Source: a virus
Length of the DNA: 29,654 bases
IMG/VR virus record: IMGVR_UViG_3300046642_000300
Location: 1-29,654 of that record
Direction: 5' to 3' (one strand)
In this document: piece after piece, positions 7,097-13,093 of the stretch
Layout: each line of letters starts with the position of its first letter
Position numbering within the stretch: position 1 is the first letter of the stretch
The notes under the pieces: generated by a model
Database searches by the model: none
What the model was told of the DNA's origin: nothing
The model's input: only the letters and a program-made list of their open reading frames with translations
Translations under genes and position numbers: made by a program

Positions 7097-8211
7097 TGAC
7101 ACGCTTCGACCCAAAGCCTGATGCTAAGCCTACTATAGGCAAAATACCGGAGAAGAAGGGCCGAATTGAGGGCGGCAACTATTACCGCCCGCATAATATC
7201 ATGTTTATCCCCACCGGCTGCACGTTGGTTGATTGCATCGTCGGTGGGGGATGGCCGTTCGGGCGGGTGGTTAACATTGTTGGTGACAAGTCGGTAGGCA
7301 AGACCTTGTTCGCTATCGAGGCCGCCGCTAACTGCGTCAAGACCTTCCCTAAGGCCAAACTCTGGTATCGTGATGCCGAAGGCGCATTCGACGTGGACTA
7401 TGCTGCGTCCATAGGCATGCCTGTTGGTAGGGTGGATTTTGGTAAGAAGGGTATTGATACCCAATGGGATACCATCGAAGATATCTTCGAAGACCTAAAG
7501 ACCGTGCTAGACGATGCCGAACAAGATTCGGAATGGGTTGGTGGGCTTTATATTGTAGATTCCTTGGATGCACTTAGCTCTAGGGCGGCATTAAAGCGCA
7601 AGGTTGACGAAGGTTCTTTCGGCCTGGAGAAGGTTAAGATACTGACCCAGATGTTCAACCAACTTTGTCGCCGCTTGAAGCAGGCTAGGATATGCTTAGT
7701 GCTGATATCCCAAGTGCGCGAGAAGATTGGCATGGTTATGCCGGGCGACAAATATACCCGCACAGGCGGCAAGGCGTTGGGCCATAATGTAGGTGTGGAG
7801 GTTTGGCTAGCGCAGATTGGGCAGGAAAAGAAAACCATCAAAGGTGTTGAACGGGTGGTGGGCACCTATGTCCGCGCCCATTGCAAGAAGAACAAGGTGG
7901 GTGGTGCACCGTTCCGTAAGTGCGATTTCTTGTTGCGTTTTGGCTTTGGGGTGGACGATCTTGAGACTAACCTGAATTGGTTGGTAGAAGTTGGCAAGGT
8001 GGACCTGCTTTTGGACGTTGCTAAGGCGGGGTCAGCCAAGGTCGTTGATAGTGTTGTGCGCAAGTATATTACAACCGTTGATGCCCTGGAACCAAAGGCT
8101 TATGTGGCCGAATTGGAAAAGGTTCGCAAGGTGGTGTTGGACAATTGGGAAACTGTGGAAAGCAGTTTCCTGCCACGACATTCAAAGTATGGAGTAATGG
8201 CGGATGCGTAA
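7096..8211 (+). CDS. uvsX: UvsX/RecA-like recombinase
   Basis: 371 residues. Walker A GDKSVGKT (63-70), the catalytic Glu of RecA as E95 in RDAEGAFD, Walker B LYIVDS (151-156), and a RecA-type L2 region starting SQVREKIG (205-212) and running to about 230 with TGGKALGH. The order mediator candidate, ssDNA-binding protein, recombinase matches the T4 uvsY/32/uvsX toolkit. The gene is therefore assigned to strand invasion during recombination-dependent replication and repair. Length is near T4 UvsX (about 390) and E. coli RecA (353). The C-terminal 110 residues are family-variable. The gene symbol is by analogy. Confidence 0.9.
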   Translation: MTRFDPKPDAKPTIGKIPEKKGRIEGGNYYRPHNIMFIPTGCTLVDCIVGGGWPFGRVVNIVGDKSVGKTLFAIEAAANCVKTFPKAKLWYRDAEGAFDVDYAASIGMPVGRVDFGKKGIDTQWDTIEDIFEDLKTVLDDAEQDSEWVGGLYIVDSLDALSSRAALKRKVDEGSFGLEKVKILTQMFNQLCRRLKQARICLVLISQVREKIGMVMPGDKYTRTGGKALGHNVGVEVWLAQIGQEKKTIKGVERVVGTYVRAHCKKNKVGGAPFRKCDFLLRFGFGVDDLETNLNWLVEVGKVDLLLDVAKAGSAKVVDSVVRKYITTVDALEPKAYVAELEKVRKVVLDNWETVESSFLPRHSKYGVMADA

Positions 8212-8785
8212 GGCAGGAATGGGGAAGCGAAAGGGAAGTGCCTTTGAGCGCAAAGTGTGCGAGCAGTTATCCCTTTGGATTACCAACGACAAAGACAAGG
8301 ATACCCTTTGGCGTAGCTCTATGAGCGGTGGCCGGGCTACAGTCCACTTGAAGAAGGGTAAAACCAACCAACAGGCAGGCGATATTTGTGCTGTTGCTGT
8401 GGAGGGCCATCGGCTTACGTCAATATTCTATGTCGAATGCAAGCATTATAAGGATTTAGCCATTGGTAGCTTCTTTACGATTGGCACGGGGAAGCTACGT
8501 CAGTTCTGGGACAAGACCATAGCCGAAGCGGCAAAGCACAACCGCAGGCCCATGCTTATTGCCAAGCAAAACAATGTGCCAGCTATGGTGCTGATTCGGG
8601 CAGGCGAACTGTTTGCTGAGGGCCGTTATGCTTTGCTTAAAACAGGTGATATCGTAACCGAAGTTTGGATATTAGATGAGTTGGTTAAAAGCCCATTTAC
8701 CGTTGCCCCACCAAAGGTGTATGGTAACATCATTACATCGGCTGAAGGTATTAACGTTCTCAAGAAGAATGCAGAAAATGTCTAG
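8204..8785 (+). CDS. PD-(D/E)XK nuclease, Holliday-junction-resolvase-like
   Basis: 193 residues, overlapping the recombinase stop by 8 nt; an in-frame ATG at 8219 is an alternative start. The order KGSAFERKV (10-18, E15), QAGDI (57-61, D60) and YVECKHYKD (76-84, E78 and K80) is the E...GD...ExK pattern of the PD-(D/E)XK fold used by Hjc-type resolvases and restriction-like phage nucleases. Next to the recombinase, resolution of branched intermediates or end processing is the likely job. Substrate preference is not visible. Confidence 0.72.
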   Translation: MRKAGMGKRKGSAFERKVCEQLSLWITNDKDKDTLWRSSMSGGRATVHLKKGKTNQQAGDICAVAVEGHRLTSIFYVECKHYKDLAIGSFFTIGTGKLRQFWDKTIAEAAKHNRRPMLIAKQNNVPAMVLIRAGELFAEGRYALLKTGDIVTEVWILDELVKSPFTVAPPKVYGNIITSAEGINVLKKNAENV

Positions 8786-8966
8786 GAATAGTGCAGTTCT
8801 GAGTAGTTTCGTAGAGTATTGCGAAACCCACCCTAGCGAGCGCTTTTGGCAGGCCGTGCGGAATTGGTCAGAACAGAACTACATCCTGGCGGTTCATAAT
8901 AAGGACTATCCTACTGATTATGAGGACACCTTCTATTGGGAAGGGCGCAATAAGGGAACCGTTTGA
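8769..8966 (+). CDS. Conserved small phage protein (ERFWQ motif)
   Basis: 65 residues; starts inside the nuclease gene (ATG 8769; ATG 8778 also possible). The segment ETHPSERFWQAVRNWSEQN (about 20-38) is a motif I associate with short phage proteins of unknown role. It belongs to the replication operon by spacing. Confidence 0.65.
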   Translation: MQKMSRNSAVLSSFVEYCETHPSERFWQAVRNWSEQNYILAVHNKDYPTDYEDTFYWEGRNKGTV

Positions 8967-9020
8967 CCTTGGCCCCGATTAAGACTATGTAGGGGAGTTG
9001 AACTAGGGCTAGGACCTTAG

Positions 9021-9524
9021 ATGGATGTCCACGCGTCGGCATGTATAGCTGGCAGTGCTTGGATAGTCGCGAGGACGAAACCGCGACAGGAAACCTATGC
9101 CTTTGACAACGTAGCCCGTCAGGGCTTTGAATCTTATCTCCCCAAATGTATTGACAACCAGACGCATAAGGTAGCCGTGTTATTCCCCGGTTACCTGTTC
9201 GTGCGCGAGGTAATGCAATGGTCGTGGCTAAAATCAACTTATGGCATATTAGACTTGGTTTATGGGAGTGTGGGCGCACCTGCAAAGTTATCCGATAAGG
9301 TTGTCGAAGAGATTAAACAGCGAGAAGGCGACAACGGCCTCGTGGCCTTGCCGTTAGAACGCTTCAGGCGTGGTCAACGGGTGCGGCTGCTAGGCGGCCC
9401 GTTCTTCGGTATGCTAGGACTGTACGAAGGCTTGAGCGCCCGTTCCCGTGTCACGGTGCTGCTTAGTCTGCTAGGTGCTTTGACTCCGGTCACGGTGCCT
9501 GAACGCTTGGTAGAAGTGGCCTAA
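9021..9524 (+). CDS. NusG/RfaH-like transcription factor
   Basis: 167 residues; CTAGGA lies 7 nt before the ATG. Residues 12-85 fit the NGN domain: SAWIVARTKPRQE, then a Tyr/Leu strand and VAVLFPGYLFVRE, the usual PLFPGYLF block. Residues 115-165 fit a KOW domain: FRRGQRVRLLGGPFFGMLG, then RVTVLLSLLG, then VTVPERLVEV. Such proteins bind the RNA polymerase clamp and suppress pausing or termination, or couple transcription to translation. A phage copy at the end of the early block could switch transcription toward downstream operons. It is followed at once by the structured non-coding leader at 9525-9763, which could be its own or its target's control element (inference). Confidence 0.85.
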   Translation: MDVHASACIAGSAWIVARTKPRQETYAFDNVARQGFESYLPKCIDNQTHKVAVLFPGYLFVREVMQWSWLKSTYGILDLVYGSVGAPAKLSDKVVEEIKQREGDNGLVALPLERFRRGQRVRLLGGPFFGMLGLYEGLSARSRVTVLLSLLGALTPVTVPERLVEVA

Positions 9525-9763
9525 AATCTATGGATGGGCCACTAAGGTTTTGATGGGACTAAAGTTTCGGCAAAAAACTGGCCGAAGCTTTGGGCGGTAG
9601 CGTGCCTAACCCCCTGTGGTGATAGAGCACTAAGCACCTTGGACTCCACCGTGAGGTGGGCATAAGTCGGTACAAGCCGAAACGGCTCAAGGCCAACGGG
9701 GGGTAACTTTTAAGAAACCTTGGGGAGGTTGTACTTAAACCCCTAGTCAAATAGGAGGCTGCC
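9525..9763 (+). ncRNA. Candidate structured 5' leader RNA
   Basis: 239 nt without a plausible gene. Pairings read by eye: hairpin 9559-9571 with 9581-9593 (13 bp including two G-U, loop 9572-9580); 9609-9615 with 9698-9704 (CCCCC/GGGGG core) enclosing 9617-9621/9628-9632, and 9637-9641/9688-9692; the latter encloses CCACC-GTGA-GGTGG (9646-9659, GNRA-type tetraloop) and AGCCG-AAA-CGGCT (9675-9687). Near the 3' end, CCTA (9742-9745) can pair with TAGG (9752-9755), covering part of the Shine-Dalgarno. The same C-run can instead pair with GGGG (9722-9725). That is the layout of a switchable expression platform. The first 40 nt hold a near direct repeat, GATGGGCCACTAA (9533-9545) / GATGGGACTAA (9552-9562). 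No known RNA class recognised. Confidence 0.55.
9753..9758 (+). promoter_or_regulatory. Shine-Dalgarno that points to an ATC start
   Basis: AGGAGG, a perfect anti-16S match, is spaced 5 nt from the in-frame ATC at 9764 but 23 nt from the first ATG at 9782. It therefore decides the start of the following gene. It overlaps the possible CCTA/TAGG hairpin at the end of the leader RNA. Confidence 0.7.
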
Positions 9764-10180
9764 ATCTGCGACTATAGCCTTATGCACCTTCAATCACGCC
9801 CTGCCAAAGTCAGCGACAAACTGACCTGTGGCAAGATCACTGGCGATGCTGGCTTTGCCAGCTACACCAACGGCCTGTTCGATGAGAACGACCCGACCGT
9901 TGCGGTATGCTTGCTTCCTGGCAGTGAAATCGCCTTCGAACGCGCCCCGGTAAAAATCCTGGGCATCAAGTTCGCCCGTAAAGCTGCTACAGCCACGTTC
10001 CGGCAAATCAACAAAGATGAGCTTATGAAGCATCATGATGCGCTGGAATTTGCTGACGGTGATGTGCGGCTAGTCCATGACCTTGAAGAAGGTCAGCGGA
10101 TGACCGTGCTTCAGCTTCCGGCAGCGCCGAAAACTGAGAAAGAAGCGGCGGACCAGAAGCGCCTTGAAGGCGTGGTCTAA
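9764..10180 (+). CDS. Conserved MCDYSL-family protein with an ATC start
   Basis: 138 residues if translation begins at ATC 9764 (132 from ATG 9782). The six extra codons read ATC-Cys-Asp-Tyr-Ser-Leu. The resulting N-terminus, initiator followed by CDYSLMHLQSRPAKV, is one I recall as the conserved start (MCDYSL...SRPAKVGDKL) of small proteins in Rhizobiales and relatives. Further family-like blocks are AVCLLPGSEIAFE, ATFRQINKD, HHDALEF and GQRMTVLQLPAAPKTE. Cysteine, Asp and two adjacent His residues could bind a metal, but the function is unknown. AUC initiation is inefficient and IF3-sensitive, as AUU is in infC. Together with the folded leader this suggests deliberate translational control. 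The gene is followed by a strong terminator, so it may be a single-gene unit. Confidence 0.75.
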   Translation: MCDYSLMHLQSRPAKVSDKLTCGKITGDAGFASYTNGLFDENDPTVAVCLLPGSEIAFERAPVKILGIKFARKAATATFRQINKDELMKHHDALEFADGDVRLVHDLEEGQRMTVLQLPAAPKTEKEAADQKRLEGVV

Positions 10181-10211
10181 AGTTATATGCAGTTTGCGGA
10201 TTGCGTATAAC

Positions 10212-10241
10212 GGCGAAGCGCGGTCTTTTACGCGCTTCGCC
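10212..10241. terminator. Bidirectional intrinsic terminator
   Basis: GGCGAAGCGCG (10212-10222) pairs perfectly with CGCGCTTCGCC (10231-10241): 11 bp, 8-nt loop, followed on the + strand by TTTGCTTGT. It lies between the convergent MCDYSL gene and the minus-strand HEXXH gene, whose stop codon (10228-10230) falls in the loop. It probably ends both transcripts, but the T tract is imperfect. Confidence 0.8.
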
Positions 10242-10674
10242 TTTGCTTGTCTAGAAAGCGTGGCGTTGCGGCTAGGTTATACTTTACGCCTGCTTCTTTC
10301 AGACTGTACATGGTCAGCGCCAAGGGAATATCCAGAACCTTGTCTAGCAGCTTGATGTAAAGCCCGACAAAGTCAGGGCCGTGGGCGTCGGTATCGCCTT
10401 CGATAGTCCCGTTCAGGGCGTGGGCCAACTCGTGCAGGATAACCCAGGCGGGGGTCTTTTTCCGTAGTCTTAGTTCCATTCGAGAGCCTGTTGCCCAAAT
10501 TCGTGTGGCTTGTTTGGGCATAAGCGCAACCTGTGGCGGGTACTTCAGGCCTAGGCTTAGCCATACGCCGTCAACGAACATCTGCGCCTGCTCGATTAGC
10601 ACTGTGCGCAGGGCGCGGGGAGCAACTACGTGCTGCTCCCACGCATAGACCTTGGATTTCTGAAAGTCTCTCAT
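10228..10674 (-). CDS. HEXXH zinc metalloprotein (SprT/TIGR04338-like)
   Basis: 148 residues. The zincin motif H81-E-L-A-H85 sits in a helix, with a likely third ligand H98 in AHGPDF, 13 residues after H85. The start MRDFQKSKVYAWE and the spacing HELAH...HGPDF resemble the short HEXXH putative metallohydrolases (TIGR04338) and SprT-like proteins. Third of three genes in a minus-strand operon, with a 4-nt overlap to the gene upstream. A role in cleaving host proteins or DNA-protein crosslinks is possible but unsupported. The stop lies within the shared terminator hairpin loop. Confidence 0.75.
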   Translation of the reverse strand: MRDFQKSKVYAWEQHVVAPRALRTVLIEQAQMFVDGVWLSLGLKYPPQVALMPKQATRIWATGSRMELRLRKKTPAWVILHELAHALNGTIEGDTDAHGPDFVGLYIKLLDKVLDIPLALTMYSLKEAGVKYNLAATPRFLDKQRRSA

Positions 10675-11543
10675 GTGATGTATCCTGCGGTCTTGTTGCC
10701 GTTGCTGATAGGCCGGGACAGGTTGACGTTGTCTCCTGCTACGAAACCCTTACTAAAGGCGTTGTAGTCATTCCGGCGAATGTAGCTGTGAACCGAGTGC
10801 AACCGGATGCCGGTCTTTTTGAACTCTTGTTCGGTCAGTTGACCCTTGAGGACTATCAGGTTGGTGCCTGTGGGCTTGCGGATAGTCTCGCCGTTTACCA
10901 CGACGGCTTCGCCGGTCGCCCTAAGGGCTTCCTCGTAGACCTTGTCGTTCTCGCGTTTCATTTCGCTAAGCCGTTGTGAAAGCCGTGTTCCCATGCCGCG
11001 CAGGAAGCTATTGAAGGCTCGCTTGCGCAGGTTCCGGGGGTTGACGGTGTAAGCTTCGGTCCTTTTGAAGGCTTTGGACTCGGTCACAACAGCATTGGCA
11101 ATCACGTTGAACAGGTACTCGACCAGTTCCAAATCGTGCTCTGCGCCGAAGAAGGCATAACCGCCGCGCTTTTTCCAGTTGCCGTTGGCTTTGTATGCGT
11201 ACTTGCCGTTTGTGTATGTGCCATCAGCGTTCTTGCTGTTCTTGACTAGTTCCTTATGGAACCAAGTCTTGCCGTCGATCAGTCTGGCTAAGGAGGTCGC
11301 CAAGGCGTCGAATGTTGGGTGCCGGTTCTCGCGATCCTTAACGAATAGATTAATGGTCTTGAACGCCGACTGTCTAACGTCCAACTCGTTCATGGTTAAG
11401 TTGTACTGTCGCAACAGCTTGCCAACCATGCCCATGGCTGACATTGCCTCGGCTTCGGTCGCGCCGTTTTCGACGGTCTTGTTTGTCAAAGCTTTGATCT
11501 TAAGCTTGACGCGGTCTAGTTCGGTATATTGTGAGGTATTCAT
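10671..11543 (-). CDS. DUF2786-domain protein
   Basis: 290 residues. The N-terminus (about 10-55) reads VKLKIKALTNKTVENGATEAEAMSAMG and on to LLRQYNLTMNEL, the hallmark of the DUF2786 helical repeat found in phages and bacteria. The rest is Lys/Arg-rich with an AFNSFLRGMGTRLSQRL helix and could bind nucleic acid. AGGAGA lies before the ATG. Middle gene of the minus-strand operon. Function unknown; the domain call is firm. Confidence 0.8.
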   Translation of the reverse strand: MNTSQYTELDRVKLKIKALTNKTVENGATEAEAMSAMGMVGKLLRQYNLTMNELDVRQSAFKTINLFVKDRENRHPTFDALATSLARLIDGKTWFHKELVKNSKNADGTYTNGKYAYKANGNWKKRGGYAFFGAEHDLELVEYLFNVIANAVVTESKAFKRTEAYTVNPRNLRKRAFNSFLRGMGTRLSQRLSEMKRENDKVYEEALRATGEAVVVNGETIRKPTGTNLIVLKGQLTEQEFKKTGIRLHSVHSYIRRNDYNAFSKGFVAGDNVNLSRPISNGNKTAGYIT

Positions 11544-11560
11544 AACGTGTCTCCTATGAT

Positions 11561-11758
11561 TTATCTTCGTGTCATACGTTCGGCCCTACGGCGCAGTGCA
11601 GCCTTGTGACGTTCACGGTATTCGTGGCGCTTACCCTTGCAGGCGTAGCCGTCTTTAGGGTAGGGAATCTTTGCAGTGCGTGTCCTATGAACGGGCACGG
11701 GTATAATCTCAGACGGGTCGCGCCTGAGAAAGTCTGGAATGTCTAGGTTGTGGTTCAT
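11561..11758 (-). CDS. Small basic hypothetical protein
   Basis: 65 residues, first gene of the minus-strand operon, with GGAG before the ATG. Contains VPVHRTRTAKIPYPKDGYACKG and an Arg-rich tail RERHKAALRRRAERMTRR. A nucleic-acid or host-protein binder is plausible for a leading early gene, but no family is recognised. Confidence 0.65.
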   Translation of the reverse strand: MNHNLDIPDFLRRDPSEIIPVPVHRTRTAKIPYPKDGYACKGKRHEYRERHKAALRRRAERMTRR

Positions 11759-11781
11759 TGGTTTACTCCAATTACTATACT

Positions 11782-11810
11782 AATATATAGTCTTACCAAT
11801 ACATTGTCAA
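11782..11810 (-). promoter_or_regulatory. Near-consensus sigma-70 promoter
   Basis: On the minus strand, TTGACA (11810-11805) is separated by exactly 17 nt from TATATT (11787-11782). Transcription would begin about 15-20 nt upstream of the ATG at 11758, giving a very short leader with GGAG. It should drive the three-gene minus operon using host RNA polymerase. Confidence 0.82.
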
Positions 11811-11825
11811 ATCGAGAAACCAAAA

Positions 11826-11854
11826 AGGCGCATGAAATCAACGATTTAACGCCT
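11826..11854. promoter_or_regulatory. Inverted repeat in the divergent intergenic region
   Basis: AGGCG (11826-11830) pairs with CGCCT (11850-11854), and AAATC (11835-11839) with GATTT (11843-11847) around AAC. The sequence GCATGAAATCAA at 11830 recurs as GCATGAAATATCAA at 11860, exactly 30 bp (about three helical turns) downstream. It is placed between the minus promoter and the cold-shock gene, so it could be an operator or part of the cold-shock mRNA leader. Confidence 0.45.
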
Positions 11855-11929
11855 AAAATGCATGAAATATCAATGTCACGAAGAGTTTATCGGCACGTAT
11901 TAACGAAACCAAACAGGACTGTAAACCAA

Positions 11930-12142
11930 ATGAGTAGCGAGCGGATTATCGGTATAGTTAAGTGGTTCAACCGGGCTAAGGCGTGGGGCTTTATCGAAAG
12001 ACCGGGTGACAGAGATGTCTTCGTTCACATACGCGACTTGCCGCACGGCATTCAGGAAATGATGCCGGGGCAGAAAGTTTCGTATGTATTAGAGGACAAC
12101 CATAAAGGCCCACGAGCAAAGCAGGTAGAGTTGTTGCGATGA
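11930..12142 (+). CDS. Cold-shock domain protein (CspA-like)
   Basis: 70 residues from ATG 11930, with AGGA upstream. IIGIVKWFNRAKAWGFIERP followed by DVFVHI gives the RNP1 and RNP2 aromatic patches of the CSD beta barrel, although RNP1 has KAWGFI in place of KGFGFI. Longer in-frame versions starting further upstream add a non-homologous N-terminus and are rejected. It should bind single-stranded RNA or DNA as an RNA chaperone. Phages use such proteins to favour their own translation or antitermination. It overlaps the next gene by 4 nt. Confidence 0.88.
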   Translation: MSSERIIGIVKWFNRAKAWGFIERPGDRDVFVHIRDLPHGIQEMMPGQKVSYVLEDNHKGPRAKQVELLR

Positions 12143-12534
12143 GAAGAAGAAAGCCGGATCATGAACTTATAGTGCATTTTACTATCGTGTTTACTGTGTT
12201 CGTGATTATTGTGGCATTGATGACGATACTGTCAACGGCTTATGCACATGATGAGCACCAATTTGTGGCCGATAAGATGTTGCGTGACCCAGTAAGTGGT
12301 GCATTTTGCTGTGGCCCAGTGGACTGCCATGTACTTGGGGATAATGATGTTAAAGAAGTCAGTGGCGGCTTTGCAGTGCACATGAAGACTGATGTAATTG
12401 ATTTTGACGAAACTATACCATATAATCGCGCGATGCCGTTCTCCCCAGATGGACGCTACCATGCTTGCGTAGGTTGGACTTATCCTAACATCCCAAAGAT
12501 TAGATGCTTTATAATCCCGTTGCCAAATAGTTGA
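12139..12534 (+). CDS. Membrane-anchored or secreted Cys-rich protein
   Basis: 131 residues. A basic N-terminus is followed by a hydrophobic stretch (about 12-35, FTIVFTVFVIIVALMTILST) ending near AYA-HDE, so either signal peptide or anchor. The exported part has DPVSGAFCCGPVDC, then FSPDGRYHACVGW and RCFIIP. This five-cysteine layout is one I recall from small rhizobial secreted proteins. The cysteines could form disulfides in the periplasm. Function unknown; a host-envelope or superinfection role is possible. Confidence 0.7.
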   Translation: MRRRKPDHELIVHFTIVFTVFVIIVALMTILSTAYAHDEHQFVADKMLRDPVSGAFCCGPVDCHVLGDNDVKEVSGGFAVHMKTDVIDFDETIPYNRAMPFSPDGRYHACVGWTYPNIPKIRCFIIPLPNS

Positions 12535-12674
12535 GATAAAGGGCTGCGGACGCGCGGTCCAATAGATGACGCAGCGGGCACGCGCTGGCTGCTTGGGGTT
12601 GCGTCATAATCAGAAAGTCCCTTAAGTGGCCGTTCCGGTGGCCGCCGCGCATATGGTTAGCAAGGGGATAACCG
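12535..12674. other. 140-nt intergenic spacer with inverted repeats
   Basis: No gene seen. ATGACGCA (12566-12573) and TGCGTCAT (12600-12607) form a perfect 8-bp inverted repeat. Between them CAGCG/CGCTG (12572-12576, 12583-12587) is a competing inner stem. No T tract follows, so this is not a convincing intrinsic terminator. A CGGTGGCC stretch follows near 12640. Confidence 0.4.
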
Positions 12675-12923
12675 ATGACCATAACCTTAGTCGCTGTTAT
12701 CTGTGCGCGTGTGCTTTGCCAAGATGTGGTCGTGCCCACCGATGACATGGTGGCTGGCAAGGCCGTTGATCCTATCCCAATGCAGTACACCGAGATTATG
12801 TGCCGCGCGCACGGGTTCTCAGATGCTATTGATTGGCTGAGACAGCAACAACAGTATGAAGGTTGGCGCGTCACCGACATTAAGTGTGTCCCTGGAAAGT
12901 ATAGTCCGCCTGGAGCAGCGTAA
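12675..12923 (+). CDS. Small secreted hypothetical protein
   Basis: 82 residues beginning MTITLVAVICARVLCQD, a short hydrophobic start with two cysteines that may be a weak signal sequence. It ends in a helical WLRQQQQYEGWRVTDIKCVPG segment. AAGGGGA lies upstream of the ATG. No known family. Confidence 0.6.
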   Translation: MTITLVAVICARVLCQDVVVPTDDMVAGKAVDPIPMQYTEIMCRAHGFSDAIDWLRQQQQYEGWRVTDIKCVPGKYSPPGAA

Positions 12924-12925
12924 AT

Positions 12926-13093
12926 ATGATATGTGATAGATGTGATGGTAAAGGCGCGGTTTGGGCAATGTTAGAACTGGTCCCAGGACCGCAAGTGCTG
13001 CACTGGCGACCATGCCCGCATTGTATCGGTGGTATAAGTTATTGCTGTGATAGCCTGAAAGAACAACCTGAGGAAGAAACCAATGCCCCGTGA
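12926..13093 (+). CDS. Small zinc-ribbon protein (two CxxC plus CCD)
   Basis: 55 residues. CDRCDGKGAV near the start and CPHCIGGISYCCD in the second half give the paired CxxCxGxG layout of DnaJ-type zinc ribbons. It starts 2 nt after the previous stop and overlaps the next gene by 11 nt, which supports it being translated. Function unknown; likely protein or RNA binding. Confidence 0.6.
   Translation: MICDRCDGKGAVWAMLELVPGPQVLHWRPCPHCIGGISYCCDSLKEQPEEETNAP

Noticed and set aside
9559-9593. Strong hairpin considered as an intrinsic terminator after the NusG-like gene
   Set aside because: No T-rich tract follows (TGGGCGGTAG), and further helices continue downstream.
9639-9667. TTGGAC ... ATAAGT as a promoter inside the leader
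   Set aside because: The -10 match is poor and the elements coincide with helices of the proposed RNA.
9559-9765. 68-codon minus-strand frame over the structured leader
   Set aside because: No ribosome site and no recognisable protein features; the base-pairing pattern explains the sequence better.
10533-10979. 148-codon + strand frame opposite the HEXXH and DUF2786 genes
   Set aside because: Both minus-strand genes have clear domain motifs (HELAH, DUF2786 block) and a matched promoter; the + frame has none.
11759-11929. + strand sigma-70 promoter for the cold-shock gene
   Set aside because: TATACT at 11776 and TATCAA at 11867 lack acceptable -35 boxes at 16-18 nt; I could not support one.
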